A stretch of DNA of 64,000 nt from Balaenoptera acutorostrata. Lineage: Eukaryota; Chordata; Mammalia; Artiodactyla; Balaenopteridae. This document shows, in pieces, positions 11,346 through 22,599 of the stretch (positions are counted from its first letter, which is position 1; each line of letters opens with the position of its first letter). Below the pieces are notes generated by a model. It worked only from the letters and a program-made list of their open reading frames with translations, was not told the DNA's origin and searched no databases. Made by a program: the position numbers and the translations under genes. The DNA lies in contig NC_080074.1 of the NCBI RefSeq assembly GCF_949987535.1, positions 37,617,641 through 37,681,640 on the forward strand. The letters run 5' to 3'.

Positions 11346-11759
11346 TTATCATTTGGATTTTTCTTCGATTACAAAGTTAAAAGAGCCAGAGTGAGATGCT
11401 CATAGGAAAGTGCTAACCACTGTAAGCTGAAGACAGTAGACAGTATAAGTGTAGGTGGTGTCGACTTGTTTCCTGGGTTTTGTATTTCAGATTGCTTGAA
11501 AATAAGAGAAACATTTAAAATTTTAATTTGCCCTCGCCTTACTTTTTCTTTTCAGAATATACTACCCCTTTTCTGTTACAAAATCTCACAACATGATTAT
11601 GAGATTACTTTTAGTGTATTAAGCAATAATTTGCTACATAAGACTTGTCCCTTAAATCCTTTGTTGAGGTATACTATTTTGGACCTGTTTTTAGCAGCAA
11701 CCAGTAAGGGAGAAAAATATCATCCAAATAGAATTAGAAAGGTGATTATCTGATCATGT
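11346..11759. other. No supported feature
   Basis: A 95-codon plus-strand frame (11,466-11,753) lies here but has no recognisable family, start context or splice signals. Confidence 0.35.
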
Positions 11760-12835
11760 TACTTCTCTTTAAATTCCTCCAGAATTTCCTATGACTCTTA
11801 GAATTAAGATCTAAATGCTTAACATAGTATATAATAAGCCTTGTACCACCTGGTCCATTCTGACAACCTCTTTAACACTCCTAGGACACTGCCTCTCCAT
11901 TCACAATGACAGTCTTTCTAGTTTCTTGAACACATCATGCTTTTGTCTATAAACACTATTTGTGTTACACTTCACCCCTGATCTTTTTGCCTAGGGAATC
12001 CCAAACTCATTCTTTCAGATCCTTTTTTTTTTTTTTTTTAACTTTTGGGTTTATTGATTGATTGATTGATTGATTGATGTGTTGGGTCTTCGTTTCTGTG
12101 CGAGGGCTTTCTCTAGTTGCGGCAAATGGGGGCCACTCTTCATCGCGGTGCGCGGGCCTCTCATTATCGCGGCCTCTCTTGTTGCGGAGCACAGGCTCCA
12201 GACGCGCAGGCTCAGTAGTTGAGCCTAGCTGCTCTGCGGCATGTGGGATCTTCCCAGACCAGGGCTCGAACCCGTGTCCCCTGCATTGGCAGGCGGATTC
12301 TCAACCACTGCGCCACCAGGGAAGCCCCAGATCCGATCTTAAATGTTGCTTCCTTAGGAAAGTCTTCTCTGGCCTCCCAGATGAAGTTAGGCTCCTGACA
12401 CAGAGAACTTTTCCTTCACATGCTTACTCTTTTTTGTTTCTCTGAGTGTCTGTCTTTATTTTAAGTCAGTGGACTCCAAAGAGGGGTGAACATACCCCAA
12501 GGGAAAGAGAATATTAGAATTTTAACTTCTATTTCTATTTATCTTTACCTTTTTAATTTCAATTTTTCAGTTTATTTAAAAATCTATACAATAGACTAGT
12601 AGAAAGACACATATATCACTTATAAATAATTAAGTATTCATTTTGGGGGTGCATGCTCAAGAATGTTTATTGACAGAGGTGTGAAATTTGAAAATATGTT
12701 TGAGATCACTGCTCTGAGCAGCTGGAGAGCAGAGTTTCCACCTGTTCTGCTCCTGACCATATCCCCTGTGCCTAGCGTAGACGCTCCAATATAGCAGGAT
12801 CTCAATAAATGGATTAAATAATTAAATAAATATCT
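11760..12835 (+). repeat. L2 LINE fragments split by a CHR SINE
   Basis: Before the SINE, 'aaattcctccagaatttcct' and 'taagccttgtaccacctggt' follow the L2 3' region. After it, 'gttgcttccttaggaaagtc' and, further on, 'tgtgcctagcgtagacgctc' and 'ctcaataaatgg' continue to the L2 end. The SINE at 12,023-12,327 interrupts it with target duplication cagatcc. Confidence 0.6.
12023..12327 (-). mobile_element. CHR-type SINE
   Basis: Same structure as the copy at 3,681: a T run plus 'attgattgattgattgattg' (antisense of the tail) to 'ccaccagggaagccc'. Direct repeats cagatcc lie at 12,016-12,022 and 12,328-12,334. Confidence 0.9.
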
Positions 12836-13029
12836 CTTGCAGCTTGTAGAAACAAAAACATCTAGTCAGACTATAACATGAAATGCGTTAATACGGTAAA
12901 TAGATCTATTTGCTAATCAAGTAGAGTTAGGAAGGCAGGCTTAACTATACAAATAAACAAGTGTGATTTAAAATATATATAGAGAGAACTACTGAACAAA
13001 TATATAAGGAATAGTGCAATGTAAACAAA

Positions 13030-13600
13030 ACAAAAAATAACAGTTAATATTTATTTCATGTTTACGATGTGCCAGGGCTCTTAAGTCCTTTGCTGCATTT
13101 ACTTATTTGATATCCTTACTACTACTCCATGTGGTAGGTCCCACTATTATCCCCATTTTATTTATTTTTTAATATTACTTATGTTTGTTTTTTTTTTAAA
13201 TTAATTTATTTGTTTATTTTTGGCTGTGTTGGGTCTTCGTTTCTGCGCGAGGGCTTTCTCTAGTTGCGGCAAGCGGGGGCCACTCTTCATCACGGTGCGC
13301 GGGCCTCTCACTATCGCGGCCTCTCTTGTTGCGGAGCACGGGCTCCAAACGCGCAGGCTCAGTAGTTGTGGCTCACGGGCCTAGTTGCTCCGCGGCATGT
13401 GGGATCTTCCCAGACCAGGGCTTGAACCCGTGTCCCCTGCATTGGCAGGCAGATTCTCAACCACTGCACCACCAGGGAAGCCCCAATCCCCATTTTAAAG
13501 ATGGTGAAACTAAAGAACAGAGAGGTTAAGTAAACTGCCCACAGTTTGAATTCAGGAAGTGTGGCTTCAGAATCTGGGATATTAACTACTATTAAATATT
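13030..13600 (-). repeat. MIR SINE split by a CHR SINE
   Basis: Antisense MIR on both sides: 'gtttacgatgtgccagggct', 'ccatgtggtaggtcccacta' before the insert, and 'cattttaaagatggtgaaac', 'gaggttaagtaaactgccc' after it. The join falls within the conserved 'ttatccccattttacag' block. Confidence 0.8.
13161..13485 (-). mobile_element. CHR-type SINE
   Basis: A T-rich 5' side, 'ggctgtgttgggtcttcg' body and 'accagggaagcccca' end. Target duplication atccccatttta at 13,149-13,160 and 13,486-13,497, made from the MIR it entered. Confidence 0.92.
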
Positions 13601-15299
13601 AACTCCGGCACAGTTCTTCAACAGGATTTATACTCGATATTGTTAAACTTCAGATGAAGAATGTCTACCTCTGTGTTATAGACAAAGAGAAGTAGGCAGA
13701 CTCCATGTGGACTCAAGACTGAAATAAGTTTGATTCCTTGCTCTACCACGGATTTACCACTTAAAAACCTCTCTTTGCCTCTCCTTGTTCAGCAGTAGGT
13801 TGAAGATAAGAGTCTATGTATGCACCATGCTTGGCTGTGTCTGTCAAACACTCAATGAATGGAGGTCATTTTCCTGTTATTGTGCTGGGTTCTAGGGGTA
13901 GAATCATCCACAGTTTATAAAGGAAGACAGGTGAACAAATGCTACAATTCAATGTGATAAGCAAAAGATGGTGCTCAGAATACAGCACAGAGTAGGGAGT
14001 GCTTTAGCTGCTGGAATTGACTAGGGTAAGCTTTCTTAGAGGAGGAATTAAGTTTCAAAACGTCTCAGTTTCCAACAGTACTGCGAACAGCAATATTGAT
14101 AAAACAAATGATAAAATTATAAAAGTAACATACTAAAATTAGGCCAACACATAAAATATAGAAATAGGTTACAACAATTTTTTTTTAAACTGTCCTCCTT
14201 AAGGACTCCAAAGAGGTACTTTAAAGGGTTACAATTTTCCATAAAATATGAAAAGGATAATTGTGTAAGAAATAAGTCCTTTCCTAAAATTTATTAAATT
14301 TATTTGGTTCTATGTAAGACTGTATTTGAAAATAGAGTGCTATTGTTAAAAAATTCAGAAAAAACGGTTTTATTACTTTCACGGTATAGAAGGAGAAGGG
14401 AAGTACCAATAAGTCCATTTTGGTTTAAGAAAAAAAAAGTATATTTTACAGGAAACAGAATGTCAATTTAAATATTATTACCAAAGCAACACAAGATTTA
14501 GTATAATGAATCAGGCTTTTAGAACTTTTGGAGGTAAAAGGTTACTTTTGCAGGACATGGCACTAATCTCTATAAGGTATGGGTGTCTTACAAATCAACC
14601 TTCTTAAGAATAATAGCTGTAAAGAGAGTTTATGATGTAGAATGCAGTCTGCTCTTTTGCAGCTACAAGAAAGAGACTATTTCACTCATCAGACTTTAGA
14701 AGGGTCTATAGTTTTAAGGATAAATACTGCAATTCTAGTAATTAAGAAATGAGAAAAAAGAGGCAGGTGCAAAAAAAAATCTCAAAACTTACCTATATAG
14801 AAAGTAAAAGCACAGAATAGGACTGTTAACAAATGGAATATGGGGCAATCCCATTTTTAATTTTAATTTTTAGTAAGTGCCTATTGCATTTTTCTCATTA
14901 TTTAACACTAAAGATTTGGAGTCTACCTTTTACAGTTATACATTATGACATCACAGAATCACTGCAGTCTTAATTTTTGCTGACGTGTGTGAAGATAAAT
15001 AGAAATCCTTCTCTCTGTTAATTAGTTAATATAATTAATATAGTTAATATAATTGCTTTCTGTAAGAATATGCCTAAGATCAGGGATCTGGAGGCCATCT
15101 TGTTCTGCCTCCTCTGATGTATCTTCAACTTCTCTTTACTCACTGAGTCTTTACTCTTATCATCGGAAAATGCTCAAGTTTCTCTGTTTGAAAAAACCAA
15201 CCAAGCAAACCAAAATCCCCCACGCCAAACAAAACTTCTTTCTGATTCTATATCCTAAAACTATCTACTATATGGTGGTTGTCACATGACCAAACGATA
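13601..15299. other. No gene; decayed repeat traces
   Basis: About 13,700-13,810 resembles a MIR ('gattccttgctctaccacgg' to 'aacctctctttgcctc'). About 13,880-14,060 resembles a mammal-wide repeat of unknown name ('caatgtgataagcaaaagat'). The rest shows nothing. A 78-codon plus-strand frame at 15,053-15,289 has no family likeness. Confidence 0.35.
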
Positions 15300-16232
15300 A
15301 AGAGTTGAACGTGAGTTTGCCTGTCCAATCACGTAAGTTAGTTCACGTGTCTGGTGTACATTGTCATGTGCACGCATCCTCTACAAGTGGTTGTGCTTTT
15401 GTGTATTTTACTATACAGTACTGTATAGAGTACAGTATCTTTATTACAAGCCCAGGATGTCCAGAAGCAAGTGTAAAAGCAGCGGTGATGTAGCTGGTAC
15501 TGCTAAGAAGCGCCAAGCGATAATGATGGAAACAGAAGTGAAAATAATCGAGAGAGTGGAGTGACAAGAGGAAGAAGAAGTAACTGAAGAACTGAAGAGA
15601 TGCACATCTCAGGGAATGGAAAGGGGATTTTCTTTATTTGAGGAGGCACTGTTACCGTTTGAGGCACAGGACCCGAACGTAGAATTGTACACAAAGGTTG
15701 CATCAGCCGTTCAGAATGCAATCCATTGCTATAATGTCTTCTAGGACGAGAAAAAAAGAGCTACTACCCAGACATCACTGGATCATTTTTTCAAGAGGGT
15801 AGATAGAATTGAATCCAGCAAGGAACCAGAACCTGTGACATCAGCGTCAGGCGTAAGTGAAATTGCAGCTTGCCCTCTGTCTCCTATTCTGATGATCCTT
15901 CAGCTCTACCATCTCCCACCTCCTCTCCCTCCTCCAGTCAGTAAATCTTCTTGCCTGTTCACTCGATGCCAGCCCCTGTATGCCAGCTGTTGTACTGTAC
16001 TACTGTGCTTTTCAAGGTACTGTACAGTAAGATTAACAATGTTTTCTTTATTTTTTGTGTTTGTTTTTTATGTATATTTGTGTGAAAAGTATTATAAGCC
16101 TATTATAGTACAGTACTATATAGCCAACTGTGTTAGTTGGGTACCTAGGCTAACTTTGTTGCAATTACGAACAAACTGGACTTACAAACGCACTCTCGGA
16201 ACAGAACTCGTTCGTATGCAGGGGACTAACTG
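15300..16232 (+). mobile_element. Tigger-type DNA transposon with the middle of its transposase deleted
   Basis: From position 15,457 a frame starts MSRSKCKSSGDVAGTAKKRQ and runs to KIIERVE before a stop; this is the N-terminal helix-turn-helix start typical of pogo/Tigger transposases. Soon after, other pieces give TEELKR, FSLFEEALLPFEAQDPN, KKRATTQTSLDHFFKR and SSKEPEPVTSASG, which is a Tigger C terminus. The whole catalytic DDE region that should lie between is absent. The right end 'cgtatgcaggggactaactg' is followed by TA (16,233-16,234). The matching left end was not found, so the start is approximate. Confidence 0.7.
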
Positions 16233-16329
16233 TATGGCAATATGAGCTAATGAGAAGCTGATGACAGAGGAGAGAAAGCAGATAACAAATGTTAGAGAGG
16301 AGTGATGGTAGATATCATAGAGATGATAA

Positions 16330-17995
16330 TTTTGAGTAAAGAACTAAAGAAAGAGGGTGAACTAGCCACGTGGATATCTGGTGAGGAGCATTCCAGGCAG
16401 AGGACACATTACGTGGAAAGGTTCTGGGGTAGAAAGTGTTCCTGGTATTTTCAAGTAATACCAAGGAAAGCAGTACAGACATAAATAAACGGGAAAATAG
16501 TAGAAATGAGATCAGAGAGATAATGAGTAGCTCCATCACATAAGGCTTTGTAGGTCATAGTGAAAATATTAGCTTTACTTCCAAGTGAATAAGAAACCAT
16601 GGGAAGACTGTGAGAAAGATCTCACTTAAAAATATTAACAGGATCACTCTGGCTATTGTGTGGAGAATAGACTCTAGGGGGCAAAAATAGAAGCAGGGAG
16701 ACCAATTAGGAGGTTATTACAATAATCTACATGAGAGATGATGGTGGCTTTGACCAGGGTGGTGGCCCTGAGGATGGTTAAGAAGTGGTAGAATTTTAGA
16801 TATATTTAATTAGACAGACTATAAAATTGTTGAAGGACTGGATCCAGGCAGTGTGAGAGAGAGAGGTCAAAGTTATCCTGGCCTGAGCAACTAGAAGAAT
16901 ACGCTTGTCATTAACTGGACTATACATTTGAGATTCACCAGCATATAAATGGTACTGAAAGCCATGAGACATGATGAGATCACCTAGGTGGTAGGAACTG
17001 ATAGAAAAAAGCACTCCAAAAATGAGAGGTCTGAAAGAGGAAGAGGAGTCAGCAAAATAAACTGAAAAAAAAAAAAAATAGAAAAAGGTGACTATCTTAA
17101 GAGGGACTTTCTCTAGCATATGAGAGAAAGTAAAAAGTGGTAAATTGTGTGAAATACTTATGGCAGGCTAAGTAAGTTGAGGATTGAGAGCTGACCAGGA
17201 GATTTAGCCACATGGGGTCATTAGTGCCCCTGAAAAGGGGAGTTTGACGGAGTGATGGAAGTAAGGTCTGATTGGAATTCAAGTGAAATGGGAAAGAAAT
17301 TGGCAGCACTTTCAAGGAGTTTTCCAGTAAAGGAAAGAACAGATATGGGATAGTAGTTGGACGGGAAAATGGTTCCAAAGAGGATTTTCAGAATCTGTGC
17401 TCTTAACCACTATGATAGACGACTTCAATTAATAAAGCTGAAAACTGGCCATCAGGGCTCACCAGGTGGCAGAGGAGTAGACACAAACAACTCATTGTAC
17501 ATTTAGATTCAATAAGAGCAGTGAATCCCAGATTAAGTACTATGGGAGGAGAGAGTGAGAAGGAGAAGGGAAAGATACCAGAGATGTCTTCCAAACTAGG
17601 TTTTAAACAATGCCTAGGATTTCACCTGCCAGAAACAGGGAAGGAAAAGATGCAGAAATGGGGAGGAGAATATTTCAGGTAGGCAAAGGAGCTCCAAGGA
17701 CGCATACGAGGTCCAAAAATAATTGCATGGAAATGATGAATAATCCAGTATACAAACAGTGTGCATGGGCAGCTGCTTGGGGTGCAGAGAAGGAAGAATG
17801 GGGTGGTGAATTAGGCTGGAAAGGACATTAGTGGCACCTTAGAAATGGCCTTGAATGCCATAATAAGGATATTTTAGTTTTTGAGTATAAAGAAGAGAAA
17901 TCATCAAACATTCTGAAGTGAGAAAAGTGACATGACTGTTTCTGAAAGATAAATGATGGGACTTGAAGAACAGATTAAAAGGGGGCCCTCTGTCA
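16330..17995 (-). repeat. L2 LINE, long decayed copy
   Basis: Antisense L2 in order: 'gaggagcattccaggcagag', 'ggctttgtaggtcatagtga', 'aacaggatcactctggctat', 'caattaggaggttattacaa' with 'gatgatggtggctttgacca', then 'ttgagattcaccagcatata' and 'gtctgattggaattcaagtg'. The part from about 17,690 resembles the same region again, so there may be two copies. No intact reading frame; several 60-110-codon frames inside are shadows of this LINE. Confidence 0.7.
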
Positions 17996-19165
17996 GAATA
18001 AAGCACGGTTAGCATGCTAAAAAGGAATCAGTATTCTTCCTTTTAATAAAAGTGAATGCACTAGATCTAATTAAAATTCTACTCAAGTGAATCCAACACC
18101 ACCCACATGCTTTCCCCAAAATACAATTGTAAGAACATGGTTTCCTTGTAGCATTTTCCAAAGAAGCAACATTAGTTTAGGAAATTATAGGAAAAGGTAA
18201 AGTAGACATATACTAAATAAAAATAAGCACATGAAGGACAGAAAGTATCAAAGTTCAGTTTCTCCATCATCAGAAAATATTTATGAAGTTATTTATTTTG
18301 TGTTTTATACACTAATACCTACTGAAAGACTTAAGGGACCTTTAAGTATTTCTTAAGACTTAACATAAAATTTTGCTGAAAATGGCAATCACTTAAGGAA
18401 GTTACAAAAATCTTCAAAATACTCTTCAATTTAAAAGATACAGACCTGCTAATCTGACCACACATTATGGACTAAATAAGTAGCTTTAATTTGGTGAGCC
18501 AGTTTTCATGATCTGGTTTTTCACACACCTATTTGATTACTACAAAATTAAAATGAAAGTTAAACTAATTCATAATTACAGGCATCAAAATTTATGTATT
18601 TCTTCTACAGTTGTTTACAGTACTCATTATGAAAGAGAATAATAAAGTAAGTAAAGTATATACATCAATTTCTCTGCTCTCTTTTGAAGTGTTCTAAAGG
18701 ATTTTTATCCTATTCAATGCTTGTTTTGGCATTTTATTCCCTTAGAAAGTTTCCAGATAAGGACTAATTATAACATTTTAAAAATTATATAAATTATTGA
18801 GTTTTAACATAAGTGTTAAATGCTAATTCACAATTACAATAGAGTAAAAATGCTATAGTTTTTAAGTCCATGAAAAAAGTTTATTTCTAATCTTATGTTA
18901 TATAAACAATTAAACTTAAAGAAACTTTCAGAATAATATTTCAAGTAGTCTGAAACAGTATATCACTTGAAGACAATTTATTTAATTAGCAAGGAAAGCT
19001 AAACAAAATGCAGAAGAAATAATTCAGTGATCTTATTTTCTGTCTTTAGTACTCTTGCTGGCCAGAGATTCCAATCAAGTTAACCTTGTTAACAATGCTA
19101 ATACAAGGAGACCTATAACTCCACTCATATTAAAAATATCCCAAAGAATTTAAACTAAAAAGAAG
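17996..19165. other. Presumed intron, no recognised feature
   Basis: AT-rich sequence with no supported exon or repeat. Confidence 0.35.
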
Positions 19166-19330
19166 CATGGGATAGCAAAAAGAAAACTTTTGTGGACTAT
19201 GAATTTGGTCCTAGCTCTGGTTCTTTTAGGCTGTACGACTTAAGACAAGCTTTTAACCACTTTATCTTAATTTTCCTTATTACTATAATGAGGTGACTGG
19301 AACAGATACTAGGAGTATAATATGTAGTTC
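19166..19330 (+). repeat. MIR SINE
   Basis: 'gaatttggtcctagctctgg', 'aagcttttaaccactttatc', 'ttccttattactataatgag' in MIR order. Confidence 0.55.
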
Positions 19331-19439
19331 AACTAACCCTGGGCTGTAGCCTGAAATGAGATTATAATTTCACTGCTGTTGAACACAAACAAGTATTTAC
19401 AAAATACTATGTATAAGGCATAAAGAATGTCAATAAAAT

Positions 19440-19868
19440 GAACCCTTATATGCAACACCAAACTTGAGAAATAGAACATTAACCGTCTCTAGAAATTCCT
19501 ATGTGCCCCTCATCTTCCCCACCTTATCACTTTGTCTACTCAGTTGTCCTCCCTCCCATAGGATACTATACCACTGAATATTGCTTGTGTTTATCATTCT
19601 TAGGCTTTTCTTGATTGTTTACCACATATTTACACTCTTGAATAATTATACCGTTTGTGCTTGTTTCCAAATTATACAGAAATTTTTCTATAACGTTTAG
19701 ATTCACAACATTCATCCACTTGGATGCGTGTAGTTGTAATTCATACATTTTCACTATGGCACGGTATTCCACAACAGTTTATCCATTCTCCTATTAATGA
19801 AATTTTTATGCCTAGACTTTTGCTCTTATAAACATTGCTGCTATTGATCATTCTTTTTGTTGTTGTTA
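19440..19868 (-). repeat. Old L1 3' fragment
   Basis: Antisense of an old L1 3' region: 'ccactgaatattgcttgtgt', 'cagtttatccattctcctat' and 'ataaacattgctgctattga' resemble the 'small probe' section at the L1 ORF2/3'UTR junction. Diverged. Confidence 0.45.
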
Positions 19869-19882
19869 TTGCTGTTTTATTT

Positions 19883-20186
19883 ATTTTTTAAATTTTTTAA
19901 AAAATTTTATTTATTTATTTATTTATGGCTGCATTGGGTCTTCGTTTTTGTGCGAGGGCTTTCTCTAGTTGTGGCAAGCGGGCCACTCTTCATCGCGGTG
20001 CGCGGGCCTCTCACTATCGCGGCCTCTCTTGTTGCGGAGCACAGGCTCCAGACGCGCAGGCTCAGTAACTGTGGCTCACGGGCCCAGTTGCTCCGTGGCA
20101 TGTGGGATCTTCCCAGACCAGGACTCGAACCCGTGTCCCCTGCATTGGCAGGCAGATTCTCAACCACTGCGCTACCAGGGAAGCCC
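19883..20186 (-). mobile_element. CHR-type SINE inserted in another SINE's tail
   Basis: Ends 'gctaccagggaagccc' on the plus strand. Target duplication tgctgttttattt at 19,870-19,882 and 20,187-20,199. The duplicated sequence is the T-rich tail of the SINE that follows, so this copy landed in the A tail of an older SINE. Confidence 0.9.
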
Positions 20187-20199
20187 TGCTGTTTTATTT

Positions 20200-20328
20200 T
20201 ATTTTTTAAAATTTGGCTGGGCCGAGCCGCGCAGCTTTAAGGATCTTAGTTCCCCGGCCAGGGGTGGAACCCGCGCCTGGGCAGTGGAAGCGCTGAGTCC
20301 TAACTGCTGGACTGCCAGGGAATTCCCC
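20200..20328 (-). mobile_element. Shorter tRNA-type SINE (CHR-1/Bov-tA-like)
   Basis: Read on the minus strand it begins 'ggggaattccctggcagtcc' and continues 'agcagttaggactcagcgct', 'gggttccacccctggccggg' and 'aactaagatccttaaagctg'. This is the related, shorter SINE also found in ruminants. Its A tail received the CHR SINE at 19,883. Confidence 0.85.
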
Positions 20329-20869
20329 TTTTCTGTAGTTAAGAAATGGCATCTAGGGGAAAATGAAGCCCTAAAAGCTGGCTTCATTTCTCTTGGTTTC
20401 CATCTTCTCCTAGATATTTGCTGTGTAATTTTTAATTTCCTTGATAGTCTCTGATGTTCTCAAACCAATTAAAAACAAATTAAAATACACACATACTTGT
20501 ACACACACACCACACACTTCCATATATACACATCTCTAGCATTTTTAGTTTTTCTCAGAAGGAGGGTTAGCCCTAATTACTTAGTCTGCTGTTACTGGAA
20601 GCAGGTTTCTATCATTTTCTTTGGTTTCTGCACATGCCATCCTGACTAGAATATGAAAGACTCCTGTGTGGACACTAAATCCTATGCATTCAGAACCTGA
20701 TAGGCTGCCTGCCCCACAATAAACAACCGCTGGGTTAAAAAATATAACATGTGCAAGTCTTGGCAACTAATTAGAATGTGTGGTTTGATGATGAGAAAAG
20801 AAAAGAATCGAATATGATTTTAAGATTTCTAAAGCTTGATATTGGTCATGCAATTCCCCAGAAATGACA
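20329..20869. other. No gene; broken CA repeat
   Basis: A CA-rich tract lies at about 20,485-20,520. Nothing else is identified. Confidence 0.4.
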
Positions 20870-21720
20870 AAAGAAGTGAAGAGACAGAAGAAAGAGGAAT
20901 AGAATTGGTGGGAAGCTGACTTTGTTTTCTGGCTGTGGCTGAATCTGGTGTATTTTTAAGTGCTTAAGGTACTTAAGTGAGGCTGTTCAGAAGCTGTTTC
21001 TCTATATTGAGAAATAGAGATTTGAACTTCAAAAAAGAGGTGGGAGCTGGATACATGATTTAAGTTATTTGTTGTGAGGGTAACTGTTAAGAGAAAGAGG
21101 AAATATAAAGAGACAGCAGCTAAGTATAAAACACTAGAGAATTTCTGGATATACCAAGGGGATGAGTAAGAAGAAAAATGCTTACAGAAGACAGATGAGA
21201 GTTCAAGGTAGGAAAAGGAAACTTAGAGGAATGCAGCTTAATGGAAGACAGTGAGGACGAGAGTTTGGAAAAAACAATTATTACATGATCAAATATGGCT
21301 GAAAGCTCAATAAAGATCTGGAATGAAAGAAGTCTTAAATAACATCTACTGAGTAATAAAGGCAGGCAGGAATGTGGAGGGTTGGAGAGATGTGAACTTT
21401 TAAGTGAGAAGAGAACTTCAGAAAAGAGTGAAGATGGTCTTAAGTGGTCATCAAGAGAACAACAAATACAGTAATGAACAGATTTGAGGTCTTAAAGGAA
21501 GGCAGGCAGTCAATATTTGAGTAGACATGAATTTGCACAATTTTGTGACTTTTTCCAACAAGGTTAGCATCTTGGGGTGAGTTCAGAGAAAGGAACCAGT
21601 TTTCAGGAAACCATGAGAAATTCACTTTCAGACATTTTGAAGATTAATATATGGAAAAGAGAATGGAGATAGGGACACAGATTTGGGAGTTATCTACCTA
21701 GAAATGACAATTAAAATCAA
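20870..21720 (-). repeat. Probable decayed L2
   Basis: Antisense fragments such as 'acagatttgggagttatcta' with 'cctagaaatgacaattaaaa' resemble L2 ORF2. The region is GA-rich throughout. The call is weak because only short blocks align by eye. Confidence 0.4.
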
Positions 21721-22525
21721 TGGTATACGTAGATATTTGTATGTCATAATTTCTTTTAGTAAAAAAATAGACTATTTTCTTAGAGAAATTATACCTAATC
21801 TGAAAATAGCTTCTATTGCTGTTAATAAGTTTGGATTTGTGTTTGAGAACTTGAAAACTACCCTATTTTAGTTTGAGAATAATCCTATTATAACCAAATG
21901 GCAATCAGAATCCTAAATTTATAACTAGTACGAAGAAACGTTCATGAAACTTGAAGGGACTGCAGATGTATGCTTGAGTATGGCAGTTATTAAACCAATA
22001 TTATGAAAAATTCTCCTAATCCTTGCCTTTCTGTATAGGCAGCCATTATTATCTGGGGAAAACAGAAACAAAACATATGCAAGGCTACTGTTCTACCTGT
22101 AGAGACATGAATGGCCACACTGGCTGTTTAAGATTGATATCTGTTCTAATTAGTTAAGTGTTTATGCTATAGCGGTTGTGAAATATTTTAAATATAACCC
22201 CTGCTCATATTATAATATTATATTCACTGAATTACTTACATATAACATTTCAATACTTCTCAAATTCTAAAGTACATTTTACATATATTTCTTTATCATC
22301 ACAACAACATTTCAGGACAAAAGGGAATCATTAGAACCCTTACTTTAATAATGATTAACCTAAGATACGGTTGCTGCACAGTTCTTCGTTACTTACTGAA
22401 ATCACGCTCAAATTCAAAGCTTCTTCTACTAATAACAGTGACCCTGAATGAATTCACCTGAAAACTAAAAGTCACTTCACTTATAATACAGGATAGTTAT
22501 TCTTATTGAAATGAAATCATCATAC
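21721..22525. other. Presumed intron, no recognised feature
   Basis: AT-rich. No repeat or gene supported. Confidence 0.35.
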
Positions 22526-22599
22526 CATTTGGTGATGCCATAACAATCTTTAATAATATCCTGAAGTACGGCACGATAGAAGAGTGATTCAGTAGGCAG
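22526..22599 (-). CDS. Internal coding exon of the unidentified minus-strand gene
   Basis: A 74-base segment bounded on the minus strand by the strong acceptor 'cattttttttcag' and the donor ATG|gtatgatg. It enters in phase 0 and leaves in phase 2. It encodes LPTESLFYRAVLQDIIKDCY then GITK. The first two bases of a Cys codon are completed in the exon at 9,762-9,855. Good pyrimidine tract, typical exon length and matching phases on both sides support it. Helical, charged peptide; family unknown. Confidence 0.75.

Noticed and set aside
16796..17378. Minus-strand frames of 107 and 93 codons as genes
   Set aside because: They follow decayed L2 ORF2 and contain no complete domain.
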